From: an uncultured Spirochaeta sp.
GTDB taxonomy: Bacteria > Spirochaetota > Spirochaetia > DSM-27196 > Alkalispirochaetaceae
Length of the DNA stretch: 34,301 nucleotides
Assembly: GCA_913030605.1 (NCBI GenBank)
Contig: CAJWEZ010000048.1
Location: forward strand, 1 to 34,301
Reading direction: 5' to 3'
The position numbers and the translations under genes were made by a program. The number at the start of each line of letters is the position of its first letter. The first letter of the stretch is position 1. Below are positions 7,370 through 15,741 of this stretch, piece by piece. The notes under the pieces are model-generated. The model was not told the origin of the DNA. It made no database searches and saw only the letters and a list, made by a program, of their open reading frames with translations.

Positions 7370-8599
7370 CTACGGCACCCTGCGGTAGCGCACCGACGGG
7401 GAGTACTGCCAGCGCTCGCCCTGCGGGTCGGCCCGCAGGAGCGTGACGAACACTTCGGTCTGCGGCGGAATCGTCAGTTCGATCGGCATCTGCCCCTCAG
7501 CCCGCATGTTCACCAGGTTGAAGGTGACGGTCGCCTCCACGGTGTCTGCAAACCCGTTTCCCACAAACACCGCGTAGGTCAGGTCGTACTGTTCGGTACG
7601 GAACTCGATGCGATCGCTCCGGTCGATCGGTTGCCGGCGGTCGGCGAAGTCCTCCGGTGTGAGGTCGCTGCCCCAGACGACGTCAAAGGGCGCCCCGCCG
7701 GGGTGGGATGCGTAGTAGAACCGCCCTTCTTCCGGGGTGACCGCCTCGCCGTCGAGGCCGCGAAAGTGGAACGGAACGCTCTGCATGTGTCCGGTCGGCA
7801 GCGGCACCCGCACGTCGAAGTGCAGGTGCGGGCCGCTGGAGACACCGGTGTTCCCGCTGTAGCCGATCATGTCCCCAGCCTCCACGCGATCACCGACCTG
7901 GACCTCCGCGCCGTGGTAGCGCAGGTGCACGTAGTTGCCGAACGTTCCGTCGTCGTGGGCGACCATGATCAGGTTGGCGCGGTCGGCGTAGGCCATGGAG
8001 GGTCCGCCGACGCGACTGTCTTCCTTGACCTCGACCACCCGGCCGCCGCGGGCGGCGTAGACTTCGGTCCCCTCGTCGAGGTCGAAATCCACGGCGTACT
8101 GGTTTTCTCCGAAGTGTGAGAACGAGCCGTTGTACCCCTGAGTCACGCGGTGCTTGGTGCCGTGGGCGAACGGAAACAGGTAGAGGTAGGTGTCGTCGGG
8201 AGCCGCGGTGTCGGGGTCTCCAAGGGCGAAGGTGTACACCAGGCTGTAGCCGATTCGGCCGCGGGTGGTGGTGGGCTCGAGCGAAAACAGGTACTGCTGG
8301 TCGGTTCCCGGCGGAATCGCCCCGCGCCACGGAAGGTCCTCGGTGGGTGCGAGGCTGATCAGCTGATCGAAGCTGACGTTGATGAAGATCGGAATGAAGT
8401 GGCTGTTGCGGGCGTAGAAATCGTAGCTGTTGTCGTCCTGCTGGACGCCCCAGACTTCGACGAAATCGCCGCCGGCGCTGTAGGACGGCGCCGTCTGCGC
8501 CGCCGCCGGGGTGGTCAGCGCGAGGCCCAGGATCAACGGAAGGCCGAGGATCAGCGCGGTGATGATCCGCGCCCCCGGAACACGTCGGTGCTCGTTCAT
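7370..8599 (-). CDS. Secreted M23 (LytM-like) peptidase family protein
   Basis: The 409-aa protein starts with a signal peptide (hydrophobic stretch 12-30, likely cleavage after AAA at about 34) and is therefore exported. Residues about 40-145 form an unassigned beta-rich domain. The M23 domain follows: SHFGENQYAVDFDLDEGTEV (D171), VAHDDGTFGNYVHL (H215, H225) and GPHLHFDV (H258, H260). M23 enzymes cut peptidoglycan cross-links. Here the residue four before D171 is Gln167, where LytM enzymes carry the first zinc-binding His, so the metal site may be altered (H162 lies nearby). An approximately 140-residue C-terminal tail of unknown fold follows. The ATG at 8599 has no ribosome site but has TATGCT 7 nt upstream, fitting a leaderless mRNA. 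It is divergent from thyX. Confidence 0.85.
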   Translation of the reverse strand: MNEHRRVPGARIITALILGLPLILGLALTTPAAAQTAPSYSAGGDFVEVWGVQQDDNSYDFYARNSHFIPIFINVSFDQLISLAPTEDLPWRGAIPPGTDQQYLFSLEPTTTRGRIGYSLVYTFALGDPDTAAPDDTYLYLFPFAHGTKHRVTQGYNGSFSHFGENQYAVDFDLDEGTEVYAARGGRVVEVKEDSRVGGPSMAYADRANLIMVAHDDGTFGNYVHLRYHGAEVQVGDRVEAGDMIGYSGNTGVSSGPHLHFDVRVPLPTGHMQSVPFHFRGLDGEAVTPEEGRFYYASHPGGAPFDVVWGSDLTPEDFADRRQPIDRSDRIEFRTEQYDLTYAVFVGNGFADTVEATVTFNLVNMRAEGQMPIELTIPPQTEVFVTLLRADPQGERWQYSPSVRYRRVP

Positions 8600-8606
8600 G
8601 GGCTAC

Positions 8607-8636
8607 AGCATACCGCCCGGCCCGCGGCATTGCCAG
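8607..8636 (-). promoter_or_regulatory. Promoter of the M23 protein gene
   Basis: On the minus strand CTGGCA (8636-8631), an 18-nt spacer and TATGCT (8612-8607) resemble a sigma70 promoter. The -10 is followed by exactly 7 nt and then the ATG at 8599, so the message should have no leader. Confidence 0.5.
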
Positions 8637-8693
8637 CGCAGGCGGGGACGCTTGGTCCGCCGGCACTCGCTGGCGACGCGCCGCTCCGCGCGC

Positions 8694-8699
8694 TACAAT
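8694..8699 (+). promoter_or_regulatory. -10 element of thyX
   Basis: TACAAT lies 17 nt before the thyX ATG. It would give a short leader of about 11 nt that still includes the GGGAGGA ribosome site at 8706-8712. TGGCGA at 8671-8676 is a weak -35 at 17-bp spacing. Confidence 0.45.
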
Positions 8700-8716
8700 G
8701 CCGCCGGGAGGACGCT

Positions 8717-9613
8717 ATGGCGCATGAGATCGTTCCGGAGGCGGAGGAGATACTGGACCGGGAGTTTCCGGTGCTCGACCACGGCTTTGTGCGGCTCGTC
8801 GACTATCTCGGCGGGGACCAGCGGATCGTGCAGTCCGCCCGGGTGTCCTACGGCGAAGGCACCAAGACCTATCGTCAGGACCGCGGCCTGATCAACTACC
8901 TGCTGCGGAACGAGCATACGTCTCCCTTTGAGCAGGTGGTATTCACGTTTCACGCCAAGATGCCCGTCTTTGTGGCGCGCCAGTGGGTTCGTCACCGTAC
9001 CGCGCGCCTCAACGAGATCTCCGGACGCTACAGCGTCATGAAGGACGAGTTCTACGTGCCGGCTCCGGAGGCGGTGGCGCCGCAGTCCGCCGACAACAAA
9101 CAGGGACGCAGCGGCGACCGGTTTGATCCCGCCACCACCGAGGAGATACGCAACGAGCTGGCGGCGCAGCAGGCCGCCGTGTACGAGGGCTACAGCACCC
9201 TCCTGGACCGCAATCTGGCCCGGGAACTGGCGCGGATCAACCTCCCGCTGTCCACCTACACCGAGTGGTACTGGCAGATCGACCTGCACAACCTCTTCCA
9301 CTTCCTGCGTCTGCGCATGGACCCCCACGCACAGTACGAGATCCGCGCCTACGCCGAGACGATGTTCGAGATCGCCCGGACGGTGTGTCCCGTGGCGACC
9401 GAGGCGTTCGACGAGCACATCCGCGGTGCGGTACGCTTCTCGCGGACGGAGTTCGAGGCACTCCGGCGTCTGCTGGGGCTGTCCGAAGCCGGCGCCGACC
9501 CGAGGGACCCCGCCCTCGTCGACCGCATCCGCGCCGCCGCCACCGAGGCCGGGATCGAAGGACGCGCCGTCGATCGGCTGATCGACAAAGTCATCAGCGG
9601 GCGAATGGGCTGA
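8717..9613 (+). CDS. thyX: Flavin-dependent thymidylate synthase ThyX
   Basis: The 298-aa protein makes dTMP from dUMP using FAD, NADPH and methylene-tetrahydrofolate, replacing ThyA. The defining ThyX motif RHRx7S is present (R92-H93-R94 to S102, in RHRTARLNEIS). The upstream NEHTSPFEQVVFTFHAKMPVF and downstream INLPLSTYTEWYWQIDLHNLFHF segments are also typical. The ATG at 8717 was chosen because GGGAGGA lies 4 nt upstream and the family homology begins there; the open frame runs much further 5' but that part is antisense to the M23 gene. It is slightly longer than many ThyX (220-270 aa), owing to a C-terminal segment after about residue 255. It stands 64 bp before cheW, which has its own promoter candidate. 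Confidence 0.95.
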   Translation: MAHEIVPEAEEILDREFPVLDHGFVRLVDYLGGDQRIVQSARVSYGEGTKTYRQDRGLINYLLRNEHTSPFEQVVFTFHAKMPVFVARQWVRHRTARLNEISGRYSVMKDEFYVPAPEAVAPQSADNKQGRSGDRFDPATTEEIRNELAAQQAAVYEGYSTLLDRNLARELARINLPLSTYTEWYWQIDLHNLFHFLRLRMDPHAQYEIRAYAETMFEIARTVCPVATEAFDEHIRGAVRFSRTEFEALRRLLGLSEAGADPRDPALVDRIRAAATEAGIEGRAVDRLIDKVISGRMG

Positions 9614-9627
9614 CCGTTCCGCCCTGT

Positions 9628-9656
9628 TTGCAGATCCGGCAGCGGTGCACTACGAT
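9628..9656 (+). promoter_or_regulatory. Candidate cheW promoter
   Basis: TTGCAG (9628-9633), a 17-nt spacer and TACGAT (9651-9656) sit in the thyX-cheW gap. The GGAGG ribosome site at 9668-9672 follows. The -35 is weak (TTG only). Confidence 0.4.
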
Positions 9657-9677
9657 GGGGGATACACGGAGGACATG

Positions 9678-10169
9678 ATGAGCGATGAAGTACGCGCTTC
9701 CACCAGTCAGTATCTGACCTTCACCCTCGCCGAGGAGCAGTACGCCGTCGAGGTCTACGACGTCAAAGAGGTGCTCGAGTACACCTCTGTCACCCGCGTT
9801 CCCCGGACGCAGGATTTCATGCGCGGTGTGATCAATCTCCGCGGCAGCGTCGTTCCGGTAATCGATCTCCGCCTGAAGTTCGGGATGGGCGAAACGGAGA
9901 AGACGATCGACACGAGCATCATCGTCATGGAGGTGGAGATCGGCGGGGAGAAGGTCACCGTCGGCACCCTCGCCGACAGCGTTCAGGAAGTCATCAACCT
10001 GGACAACGAACAGATCGAGCCGGCGCCGCAGATCGGCACCCGTATCAACACCGAGTTCATCCGGGGGATCGGCAAGCAGGACGAGCACTTCATCATCATT
10101 CTGGACATCGACCGGATCTTTTCCGAGGAAGAGCTGACGGCGGTAGTCGAGGAGGTCGGTGCCAAGTAA
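9678..10169 (+). CDS. cheW: CheW chemotaxis coupling protein
   Basis: The 163-aa protein is a single CheW domain that links chemoreceptors to the CheA kinase. Typical segments are YLTFTLAEEQYAVEVYDVKEVL, VPRTQDFMRGVINLRGSVVPVIDLR, the VTVGTLADSVQEVINLD block and FIRGIGKQDEHFIIILDIDRIF. Two adjacent ATGs occur. The second (9678) is preferred because it is 5 nt from GGAGG (9668-9672), while 9675 is only 2 nt away. No cheA, cheB or cheR is nearby. A chemoreceptor gene lies at the right end of the window, so CheW may serve receptors encoded elsewhere. The GH31 gene starts 11 bp downstream and may be co-transcribed. Confidence 0.96.
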   Translation: MSDEVRASTSQYLTFTLAEEQYAVEVYDVKEVLEYTSVTRVPRTQDFMRGVINLRGSVVPVIDLRLKFGMGETEKTIDTSIIVMEVEIGGEKVTVGTLADSVQEVINLDNEQIEPAPQIGTRINTEFIRGIGKQDEHFIIILDIDRIFSEEELTAVVEEVGAK

Positions 10170-10180
10170 GATAGGCGCCG

Positions 10181-12667
10181 ATGCAACACCGACAGACTTC
10201 CTGGTTCTCGCTGGGCTCCGTCCGCGGCAGTGATGCCACGGAGACGGCGCTCACGTATCGATACACGAGTGCGACGCTCTCCTGGGCGCGGTCGAACGAC
10301 GGCTGGATTCGGCTGTCAGCATGGCTGGACGACGCGATGCCCGCGTCGGGGAACGACACGACCGTCGCAGGTCCGGCCCAGGTCCGTTCGTGGGCGCTCG
10401 ATCCACAGGCCGCCGGCGTTCGTCAGTGGCAGCACGTGGATATCGACGACCCCGCTCCATACTCCGACAGCCGAAGCATGCTCTTCCACGCCGGCCACGG
10501 CGGCGTGGAGGGGAACATCAACCCCCACGAGGATACCCGCGGCATCGTACCGGTCGAGGTCTCGGGACACCGCCACGTGCTTCCTGTCGCCGGTATTCAT
10601 ACCGAGTCGGTCGACGTGTCCCGCAGTCGGAACGGATTCCTGTTCTCACTGCCCCTGGACGAAGGGGTTCGCGTGTACGGACTCGGGGAGAAAACCGGTA
10701 CGCTGGACAAACGCGGTCGCACCTGGACGATGTGGAACAGTGACGAGCCGGACCACACACCGGAGCGGGATCCGCTGTACCAGTCGATTCCGGTGGCGTA
10801 CCTCTTTACGCCGCAGGGAACCACCACGCTTTTCGCCGACAGTACCGCCACGATTCATTTCGATATCGGCGAGGGCGATCCGGGTCTCCTGCAGATCGAG
10901 GTCCACGACGTGGCGGTCGATCTCTATGTTCGCCACGATTCCTCGCTGCCGGCGGCGGTGGAGGCGTACACCGGTCTCACCGGTCGTCACCCGCTGCCTC
11001 CGGAGTGGGCCCTCGGATTTCAGCAGTGTCGCTACAGCTACTTCCCGGAGCGTCGGGTGATGGAGGTCGCCGAGGGGCTGCGTCAGTCGCGGGTTCCCGC
11101 CGACGTGATCTATCTCGATATCCACTACATGGACGGCTACCGCGTCTTCACCTGGGATCGCACGCGCTTTCCGGACCCCGCCGCCATGGCCGCCCGTCTG
11201 CGGGAGCAGGGGATGCGCCTGGTGACGATCGTCGATCCCGGCGTCAAGGCGGACACCGAGTACCCGGTCTTCGCCGACGGCGCCCAGCGGGATGTGTTCC
11301 TCGATGAGCCCACCGGTGGCGCCTACGAGGGTAAGGTCTGGCCGGGGGACGCGGCGTTTCCCGATTTCACCGATCAGCGAACCCGCGAATGGTGGGCCTC
11401 GTGGCACAACCGGCTCTTTGATTCCGGTGTTGCGGGGGTGTGGAACGACATGAACGAGCCGGCCGACTTTACCGGCGACGATGTGTACCGCCCCGATTTT
11501 ACCGTTCCCGACCGGCTGGTTGCACGCAACGACGGCCGCCCGGCGTCGATGGCGCGGCTCCACAACGCCTACGGCAACGGGATGAACCAGGCGACGCGCC
11601 TGGCGTTTGAGCGCTACCGCCCCGACGAGCGTGGCTTCGTGCTCACCCGCGCCGGCTACGCCGGTGTGCAGCGATCGGCGGCGGTGTGGACCGGGGACAA
11701 CCACAGCTGGTGGGAGCACATCGACCTGCTTTCGACGATGCTCATGAGCCTCGGGCTGAGCGGCGTCGCGTTTTGTGGTGGCGATGTGGGGGGATTTCAG
11801 TTGAACGCGGCTCCGGAGCTCTACGCCCGCTGGATCGCCGCGGCAAGCCTCACACCGTTTTTCCGCGCCCACAGCGCCCTCGACACGCGGGACCACGAAC
11901 CGTGGAGTTTCGGCACAGACGTTCTGGAGATCGCCCGCCGCTACGTAGGACTGCGCTACCGGCTCATGCCGTACCTGTACACGCTGTTCTCGGAGGCCGC
12001 CCGCACCGGAGCGCCGGTGATGCGGCCGCTGGTCTGGGAGTTTCCGCGGGACCCGCGGGTACAGAATCGCAGCGACTCCTTTCTGATTGGGCCGTCGCTC
12101 CTCGTGGCGCCGGTGTCCCGCGCGGGAGTCCAGGAACGATCGGTCTATCTTCCCGCCGGCGTGTGGTACGATGTGTGGACCGGGGAACGCACCGTGTCCG
12201 GCGACCCGGCGCGGCCCGAAAATGGCGGGCGGATCGTCGCATGCGACGCCCCCGTTGACAGGATCCCGCTGTTCATTCGTGGCGGGGCGGTGATTCCCGT
12301 TGAGTCGCTGCGGCAGCATACCGGTGAGGCCGGCGACGGCCTCCTGCGGCTGCTGGTCGCACCCGATTCCGAGGGACGTGCCGAAGGGTCGGTGTACGCG
12401 GACGCCGGCGAGGGCTTCGGGTATCGGTCCGGGGCGTTCTGGACGGCAGATGTCGAGCTCGTCGACGGCACGATGGAGCTGTCGGTGTCACACGGGACCG
12501 GGCATCGCGAGGTTCGCTGGGACCGGGTGGCGGCGATTCGGCTTGACGGCGGTACCGCGGCTGCGGCGATGCTGGGGTTGGAGCCGGCGGCCGGCGATGC
12601 GGCCACCGACGGTCTCGGCGCGCCGGTTGACCTGCCCGCCGAGGGCCGCGTCCGACTGTCCGACTGA
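10181..12667 (+). CDS. GH31 alpha-glucosidase
   Basis: The 828-aa protein is a family 31 retaining alpha-glycosidase. An N-terminal beta-sandwich (about 1-240) is followed by the TIM barrel. The sequence holds YGLGEKTGTLDKRG, the catalytic nucleophile Asp423 in VWNDMNEPA, and the acid/base Asp506 in VWTGDNHSWW. SGVAFCGGDVGGF, TPFFRAHS and the C-terminal VMRPLVWEFP and LLVAPV segments are also present. A C-terminal beta domain ends the protein. No signal peptide is seen, so it acts in the cytoplasm on imported oligosaccharides such as maltose or isomaltose. Exact specificity cannot be read. The start is the first ATG after cheW with only a weak AGG upstream. It is followed 18 bp later by a small DUF2007-like gene. 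Confidence 0.93.
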   Translation: MQHRQTSWFSLGSVRGSDATETALTYRYTSATLSWARSNDGWIRLSAWLDDAMPASGNDTTVAGPAQVRSWALDPQAAGVRQWQHVDIDDPAPYSDSRSMLFHAGHGGVEGNINPHEDTRGIVPVEVSGHRHVLPVAGIHTESVDVSRSRNGFLFSLPLDEGVRVYGLGEKTGTLDKRGRTWTMWNSDEPDHTPERDPLYQSIPVAYLFTPQGTTTLFADSTATIHFDIGEGDPGLLQIEVHDVAVDLYVRHDSSLPAAVEAYTGLTGRHPLPPEWALGFQQCRYSYFPERRVMEVAEGLRQSRVPADVIYLDIHYMDGYRVFTWDRTRFPDPAAMAARLREQGMRLVTIVDPGVKADTEYPVFADGAQRDVFLDEPTGGAYEGKVWPGDAAFPDFTDQRTREWWASWHNRLFDSGVAGVWNDMNEPADFTGDDVYRPDFTVPDRLVARNDGRPASMARLHNAYGNGMNQATRLAFERYRPDERGFVLTRAGYAGVQRSAAVWTGDNHSWWEHIDLLSTMLMSLGLSGVAFCGGDVGGFQLNAAPELYARWIAAASLTPFFRAHSALDTRDHEPWSFGTDVLEIARRYVGLRYRLMPYLYTLFSEAARTGAPVMRPLVWEFPRDPRVQNRSDSFLIGPSLLVAPVSRAGVQERSVYLPAGVWYDVWTGERTVSGDPARPENGGRIVACDAPVDRIPLFIRGGAVIPVESLRQHTGEAGDGLLRLLVAPDSEGRAEGSVYADAGEGFGYRSGAFWTADVELVDGTMELSVSHGTGHREVRWDRVAAIRLDGGTAAAAMLGLEPAAGDAATDGLGAPVDLPAEGRVRLSD

Positions 12668-12685
12668 CGACGGCGAAGGAGCGAT

Positions 12686-12967
12686 ATGGCACGGCATGAT
12701 GAGACGCCCGACACGATCACGGTGGCGCAGTACCGGTTTCGGTTCGAGGCGGAACACGCGCTGGAATTTCTCCGTCAGAACGGAGTGGATGCGATCCTCT
12801 GGGGAGATGACGTCGGTGGGCTGAACCCTGCGATCGGTTTTGTGGAGGCGTTCGGGATCCGGGTCCGCGCCGACCAGGAAACGCTGGCGCGGGAACTGCT
12901 GCACGATTTCGGCCTCGCGCGGCCGGGATCATCGGAGCCGGAGCCGGATCCGGAACACGAGGAGTAG
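12686..12967 (+). CDS. DUF2007-like small protein
   Basis: This 93-aa protein begins with a strand-helix pattern (TVAQYRFRFEAEHALEFLRQNGVDAILWGDD) and continues with a segment ending RVRADQETLARELL. This matches the DUF2007 fold of putative signal-transducing proteins, whose function is unknown. The tail is acidic and Pro-rich (residues 80-93). A GAAGGAG ribosome site lies just upstream. The 18-bp gap from the GH31 gene suggests co-transcription. I cannot assign a role. Confidence 0.72.
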   Translation: MARHDETPDTITVAQYRFRFEAEHALEFLRQNGVDAILWGDDVGGLNPAIGFVEAFGIRVRADQETLARELLHDFGLARPGSSEPEPDPEHEE

Positions 12968-13024
12968 CGGCCCGCGCACCGTCCCCGTGTGACGAGCGCA
13001 GACTGTGCCGCCTCGCCGGTGATC

Positions 13025-13058
13025 TCCGGCTGCCCGCCATGTCCGGCTGCCGGCCATC
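13025..13058. repeat. Tandem 17-bp direct repeat in an intergenic gap
   Basis: Two head-to-tail 17-bp units, TCCGGCTGCCCGCCATG (13025-13041) and TCCGGCTGCCGGCCATC (13042-13058), differ at two positions. They fill much of the 98-bp space between two convergent genes. No U-tract terminator is seen in this gap. Confidence 0.6.
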
Positions 13059-13065
13059 CTCCTGA

Positions 13066-14892
13066 CTACGCCACGATCACGAACAGTGCGGCGGTCGCCA
13101 GGACGCCGCTCAGGGCGTTGACCGCGTCGTTGGTGAAGAAGTGCAGGCCCTTTACCAGGCGGTTGGCGCGGTCGTCGACCCCGTGGCGCCGCTCGGTGTG
13201 GGCCCGCGTTCCGGCGTCCCAGTACTGCGCCTGGACGGTGGCGCCCAGGACGCTGTCCACCAGGCTCCCCAGGAATCCGCCCCCCGTGATCGCCGCCACC
13301 ATCGCCACCATTTCGGCCCCGTTCCACCCGCGAACCACCACGTAGCCTGCGGCAAACCACAGACCGATGAACAGCGCGCCGGCGGCGCTGGCGAACAGTC
13401 CCAGCGTGCTCACCCCCCCACTGGTGCCGCGCGGAATCGGCCGGAAACTGAGGATCGACACGGGGTTCCGGGCACTGAGAACCCCGATCTCGCTGGCCCA
13501 CGTATCGGCGGTGGCGGCGGCCATGGCGATCGCGTATCCCAGCATGAAGATGGGCCGTCCGGTCAGGGCGTGCCCTGCCGCCATGACCGCTCCGAGGCCC
13601 CCGTTCGCGAGAACCTGGACGGCGTCGCGGCGGCTGCCCTTGGCGTGAAGCCCTTCCGCGGTCCGGCGTCGCTCGGCGCGCACACCGCGGCGCCCGGTGA
13701 CGCGACCGATCACGCTGGAGGACGCGAAGAACGCCATGAGAATCGACCAGTAGAATCCGCCGCCGGCGAGGTAGATCGTCATGCCAACGCCGGCGCCGGC
13801 CACGGCCCCGGCTGCCGTCACCGAGTGTCTCAGGTACGCCACCACCGCCACCAGGACGTTGAGCCCCACCGCCCACGCGAGACGTACGATCCAGTCTCCC
13901 GGCAGCGGAGCCAGAAGTGCGACCACCGCGAACACGGTGAGCGGCACGGAGATGTTGTCCAGGCCCCACGGTGTCAGAAGCTCCACGGCGGTTGCCGTTG
14001 CCGCGACCACCAGCGCCGCCGACAGTACGGTCGACGGATCGAGTGTCCAGGCGGCGGGGTTGAGAACCACGCCCGCGGCGTCGGCGGCGCCCACCAGCGA
14101 ATCCGGCGCTGCGGCGGTTGCCCGCTCCACCAGCAGCCGCACCGCGCCATCCAGACGGGACAGCGCGAACAGCACGGTGCTGTCGGTGGGGCGGCCGACC
14201 CACGTGCGGGCTCCCACCTCCTGCAGCCACGCCACGGCGCGCCCCCACAGGCCGGCGCCGGCCGCGGCGGTCGTGTGCGCCGCAAGCGGACCGCTGGCAA
14301 GCCAAATCACCACCACTGCGACGGCACCGCTGGCGACGAACATCGCCGCGGTGCCGGCAACGCTCTTGCGGCCGCCGGGAACGAGAAACTGGCCGCGGGC
14401 GCCGTCGAAGCGGCCGGTTCCGTGTTCGCCACCGCGGAACCGTGCGCGGTGGGCCCACGCCTCACCCGCCAGCGATGCGCTGCCGTCACCCCAGCCGAGC
14501 ACCAGAATCGCCACAAGGCCGTACCAGCGCGGAAACAGCCCGCTCCACGTGAGCAGCACCAGGATCGTCAGTGCCACCGGAAAGTACACCGTGCCGAGGT
14601 TTTTCCGTGGTTCCGGGTGTTCCATCGCCGCAAACACGTGACGGCGGTAGGAGACCCAGTTGATGAGGACGAAACTCACCGGGCCGATCAGTGCCACGGC
14701 GAGATCATCGATTGTGGCCATCGCGATGAGCCACCAGTGTGCCACACCGATGTGGACCACCTTGCGGGTGGTGGAGGCCCCGAGGACGCCGCCGCGGAGA
14801 AGCAGCTGCGCCACGCCGATGACGGCGAAAATGAAAACGTACGAGATTCCCAGGCCCGTCCACTGGCCGATCTGCGGCACGGTTGCGTTCAT
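13066..14892 (-). CDS. Fused phytol/dolichol-kinase-like and DUF92 (VTE6-like) membrane protein
   Basis: The 608-aa polytopic membrane protein joins two families. Residues 1-330 resemble phytol/dolichol kinases: TTRKVVHIGVAHWW (41-54), GWGDGSASLAGEAW (134-147), GGRKSVAGTAAMF (173-185) and VELLTPWGLDNISVPL (303-318). An unusual Ala-rich insert of about 90 residues lies between the last two. Residues 340-608 are DUF92: a Gly-rich GAVAGAGVGM, RDAVQVLANGG (422-432), TADTWASEIG (461-470), GTSGGVS (489-495), GFLGSLVDSVLGATVQAQY (539-557) and NDAVN. In plants VTE5 (first family) phosphorylates phytol, and VTE6 (DUF92) phosphorylates phytyl phosphate. A two-step prenol-to-diphosphate salvage enzyme is therefore inferred. 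The ATG at 14892 follows TATATT by 8 nt and has only a weak GGTGGG. Longer in-frame starts run into the divergent NYN gene. Confidence 0.82.
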   Translation of the reverse strand: MNATVPQIGQWTGLGISYVFIFAVIGVAQLLLRGGVLGASTTRKVVHIGVAHWWLIAMATIDDLAVALIGPVSFVLINWVSYRRHVFAAMEHPEPRKNLGTVYFPVALTILVLLTWSGLFPRWYGLVAILVLGWGDGSASLAGEAWAHRARFRGGEHGTGRFDGARGQFLVPGGRKSVAGTAAMFVASGAVAVVVIWLASGPLAAHTTAAAGAGLWGRAVAWLQEVGARTWVGRPTDSTVLFALSRLDGAVRLLVERATAAAPDSLVGAADAAGVVLNPAAWTLDPSTVLSAALVVAATATAVELLTPWGLDNISVPLTVFAVVALLAPLPGDWIVRLAWAVGLNVLVAVVAYLRHSVTAAGAVAGAGVGMTIYLAGGGFYWSILMAFFASSSVIGRVTGRRGVRAERRRTAEGLHAKGSRRDAVQVLANGGLGAVMAAGHALTGRPIFMLGYAIAMAAATADTWASEIGVLSARNPVSILSFRPIPRGTSGGVSTLGLFASAAGALFIGLWFAAGYVVVRGWNGAEMVAMVAAITGGGFLGSLVDSVLGATVQAQYWDAGTRAHTERRHGVDDRANRLVKGLHFFTNDAVNALSGVLATAALFVIVA

Positions 14893-14900
14893 CGCCCACC

Positions 14901-14906
14901 AATATA
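14901..14906 (-). promoter_or_regulatory. -10 element of the fused kinase/DUF92 gene
   Basis: On the minus strand TATATT ends 8 nt before the ATG at 14892, predicting a leaderless or nearly leaderless mRNA. No good -35 is seen at 17 bp. Confidence 0.42.
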
Positions 14907-14917
14907 CCCTCAACCGC

Positions 14918-14946
14918 TTGTCAGGGCCCACCGCAGGGGATAGCCT
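14918..14946 (+). promoter_or_regulatory. Candidate promoter of the NYN gene
   Basis: TTGTCA (14918-14923; 5 of 6 consensus bases), a 17-nt spacer and TAGCCT (14941-14946) stand just before the NYN ATG at 14957. The -10 is poor. Confidence 0.35.
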
Positions 14947-14956
14947 TGGCAACGAC

Positions 14957-15721
14957 ATGAATGGTGAAAAACAGAAGCGGCTCGCCGTCCTGATCGACGC
15001 GGACAACTCGCAGGCATCGATCATGGAGGGGCTGCTCGAAGAGATTGCCAACTACGGCATCGCCAGTATCCGCAGGATCTACGGCGACTGGTCCAGTGAC
15101 GCGATGCGCGGCTGGAAGAACATCCTTCTGGACTACGCGATCCAGCCGATTCAGCAGTACCCCTACACCAAGGGCAAGAACGCCACGGACATGAAGATGC
15201 TCATCGACGCGATGGACATCCTGTACGACGGAAAGATGGACGGATTCTGCCTCGTTACCAGCGACAGCGACTTCACGCCGCTGGCGCAGCGGATCCGCCA
15301 GTCCGGGCTCACGGTGTACGGGTTCGGCGAGGAGAAAACGCCGAAGGCGTTCGTCCGCGCCTGTGACCGGTTCATCTACAGCGAGGTACTGCGGCAGAAA
15401 GAGGAAGTCGAGGACAACCGCGGCTCCACCACCGCTCCCCGGCGCAAGCGCTACTCGGCACAGGACCTCAAGCAGGACGCGAAGCTCGTCAGCATGGTGC
15501 GGAACGGCATCGAGGACGCCGCCGACGATACGGGATGGGCGTCCCTGGGCATCGTGGGACAGAAGGTGGCCAACAGCAACCCGGATTTCGACCCGCGCAA
15601 CTACGGGTACAAGAAGCTCGGTGAGCTGATTCGGGCCATGCAGCTGTTTGAGATCGACGAACGACCGATGGAAAACAGCCCCGCCCACAACATCTACATC
15701 CGCGACAAGAAGAAGAAGTAG
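14957..15721 (+). CDS. NYN (PIN-like) ribonuclease with C-terminal OST-HTH/LOTUS domain
   Basis: The 254-aa protein has a NYN domain at residues 1-150. Acidic residues fit the metal-binding nuclease centre: VLIDADNSQ, then TKGKNATDMKMLIDAMDILYD, then LVTSDSDFTPLAQRIR. A basic linker (PRRKR) follows. The last about 75 residues (from LVSMVRNGIEDAADD to YKKLGELIRAMQLFEI) look like an OST-HTH/LOTUS RNA-binding domain. This domain pair is known in bacterial LabA/DUF88 proteins and is thought to act on RNA. The ATG at 14957 is where homology begins. There is no strong ribosome site. It is divergent from the fused kinase gene and is followed 20 bp later by an MscS gene. Confidence 0.9.
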   Translation: MNGEKQKRLAVLIDADNSQASIMEGLLEEIANYGIASIRRIYGDWSSDAMRGWKNILLDYAIQPIQQYPYTKGKNATDMKMLIDAMDILYDGKMDGFCLVTSDSDFTPLAQRIRQSGLTVYGFGEEKTPKAFVRACDRFIYSEVLRQKEEVEDNRGSTTAPRRKRYSAQDLKQDAKLVSMVRNGIEDAADDTGWASLGIVGQKVANSNPDFDPRNYGYKKLGELIRAMQLFEIDERPMENSPAHNIYIRDKKKK

Positions 15722-15741
15722 GCGGAGTCGGAGTCTCGCCG

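Noticed and set aside
8150..8716. N-terminal extension of thyX to 8150
   Set aside because: It is antisense to the M23 gene and lacks homology; the ATG at 8717 has a strong ribosome site.
10646..12319. Long antisense open frame (557 codons) opposite the GH31 gene
   Set aside because: It is the shadow of a high-G+C coding region; its composition is Arg/His/Gly/Pro-rich without any domain, and the GH31 protein on the other strand has all catalytic motifs.
14893..15051. N-terminal extension of the fused kinase to 15051
   Set aside because: It overlaps the divergent NYN gene on the other strand and bypasses the promoter-like TATATT.
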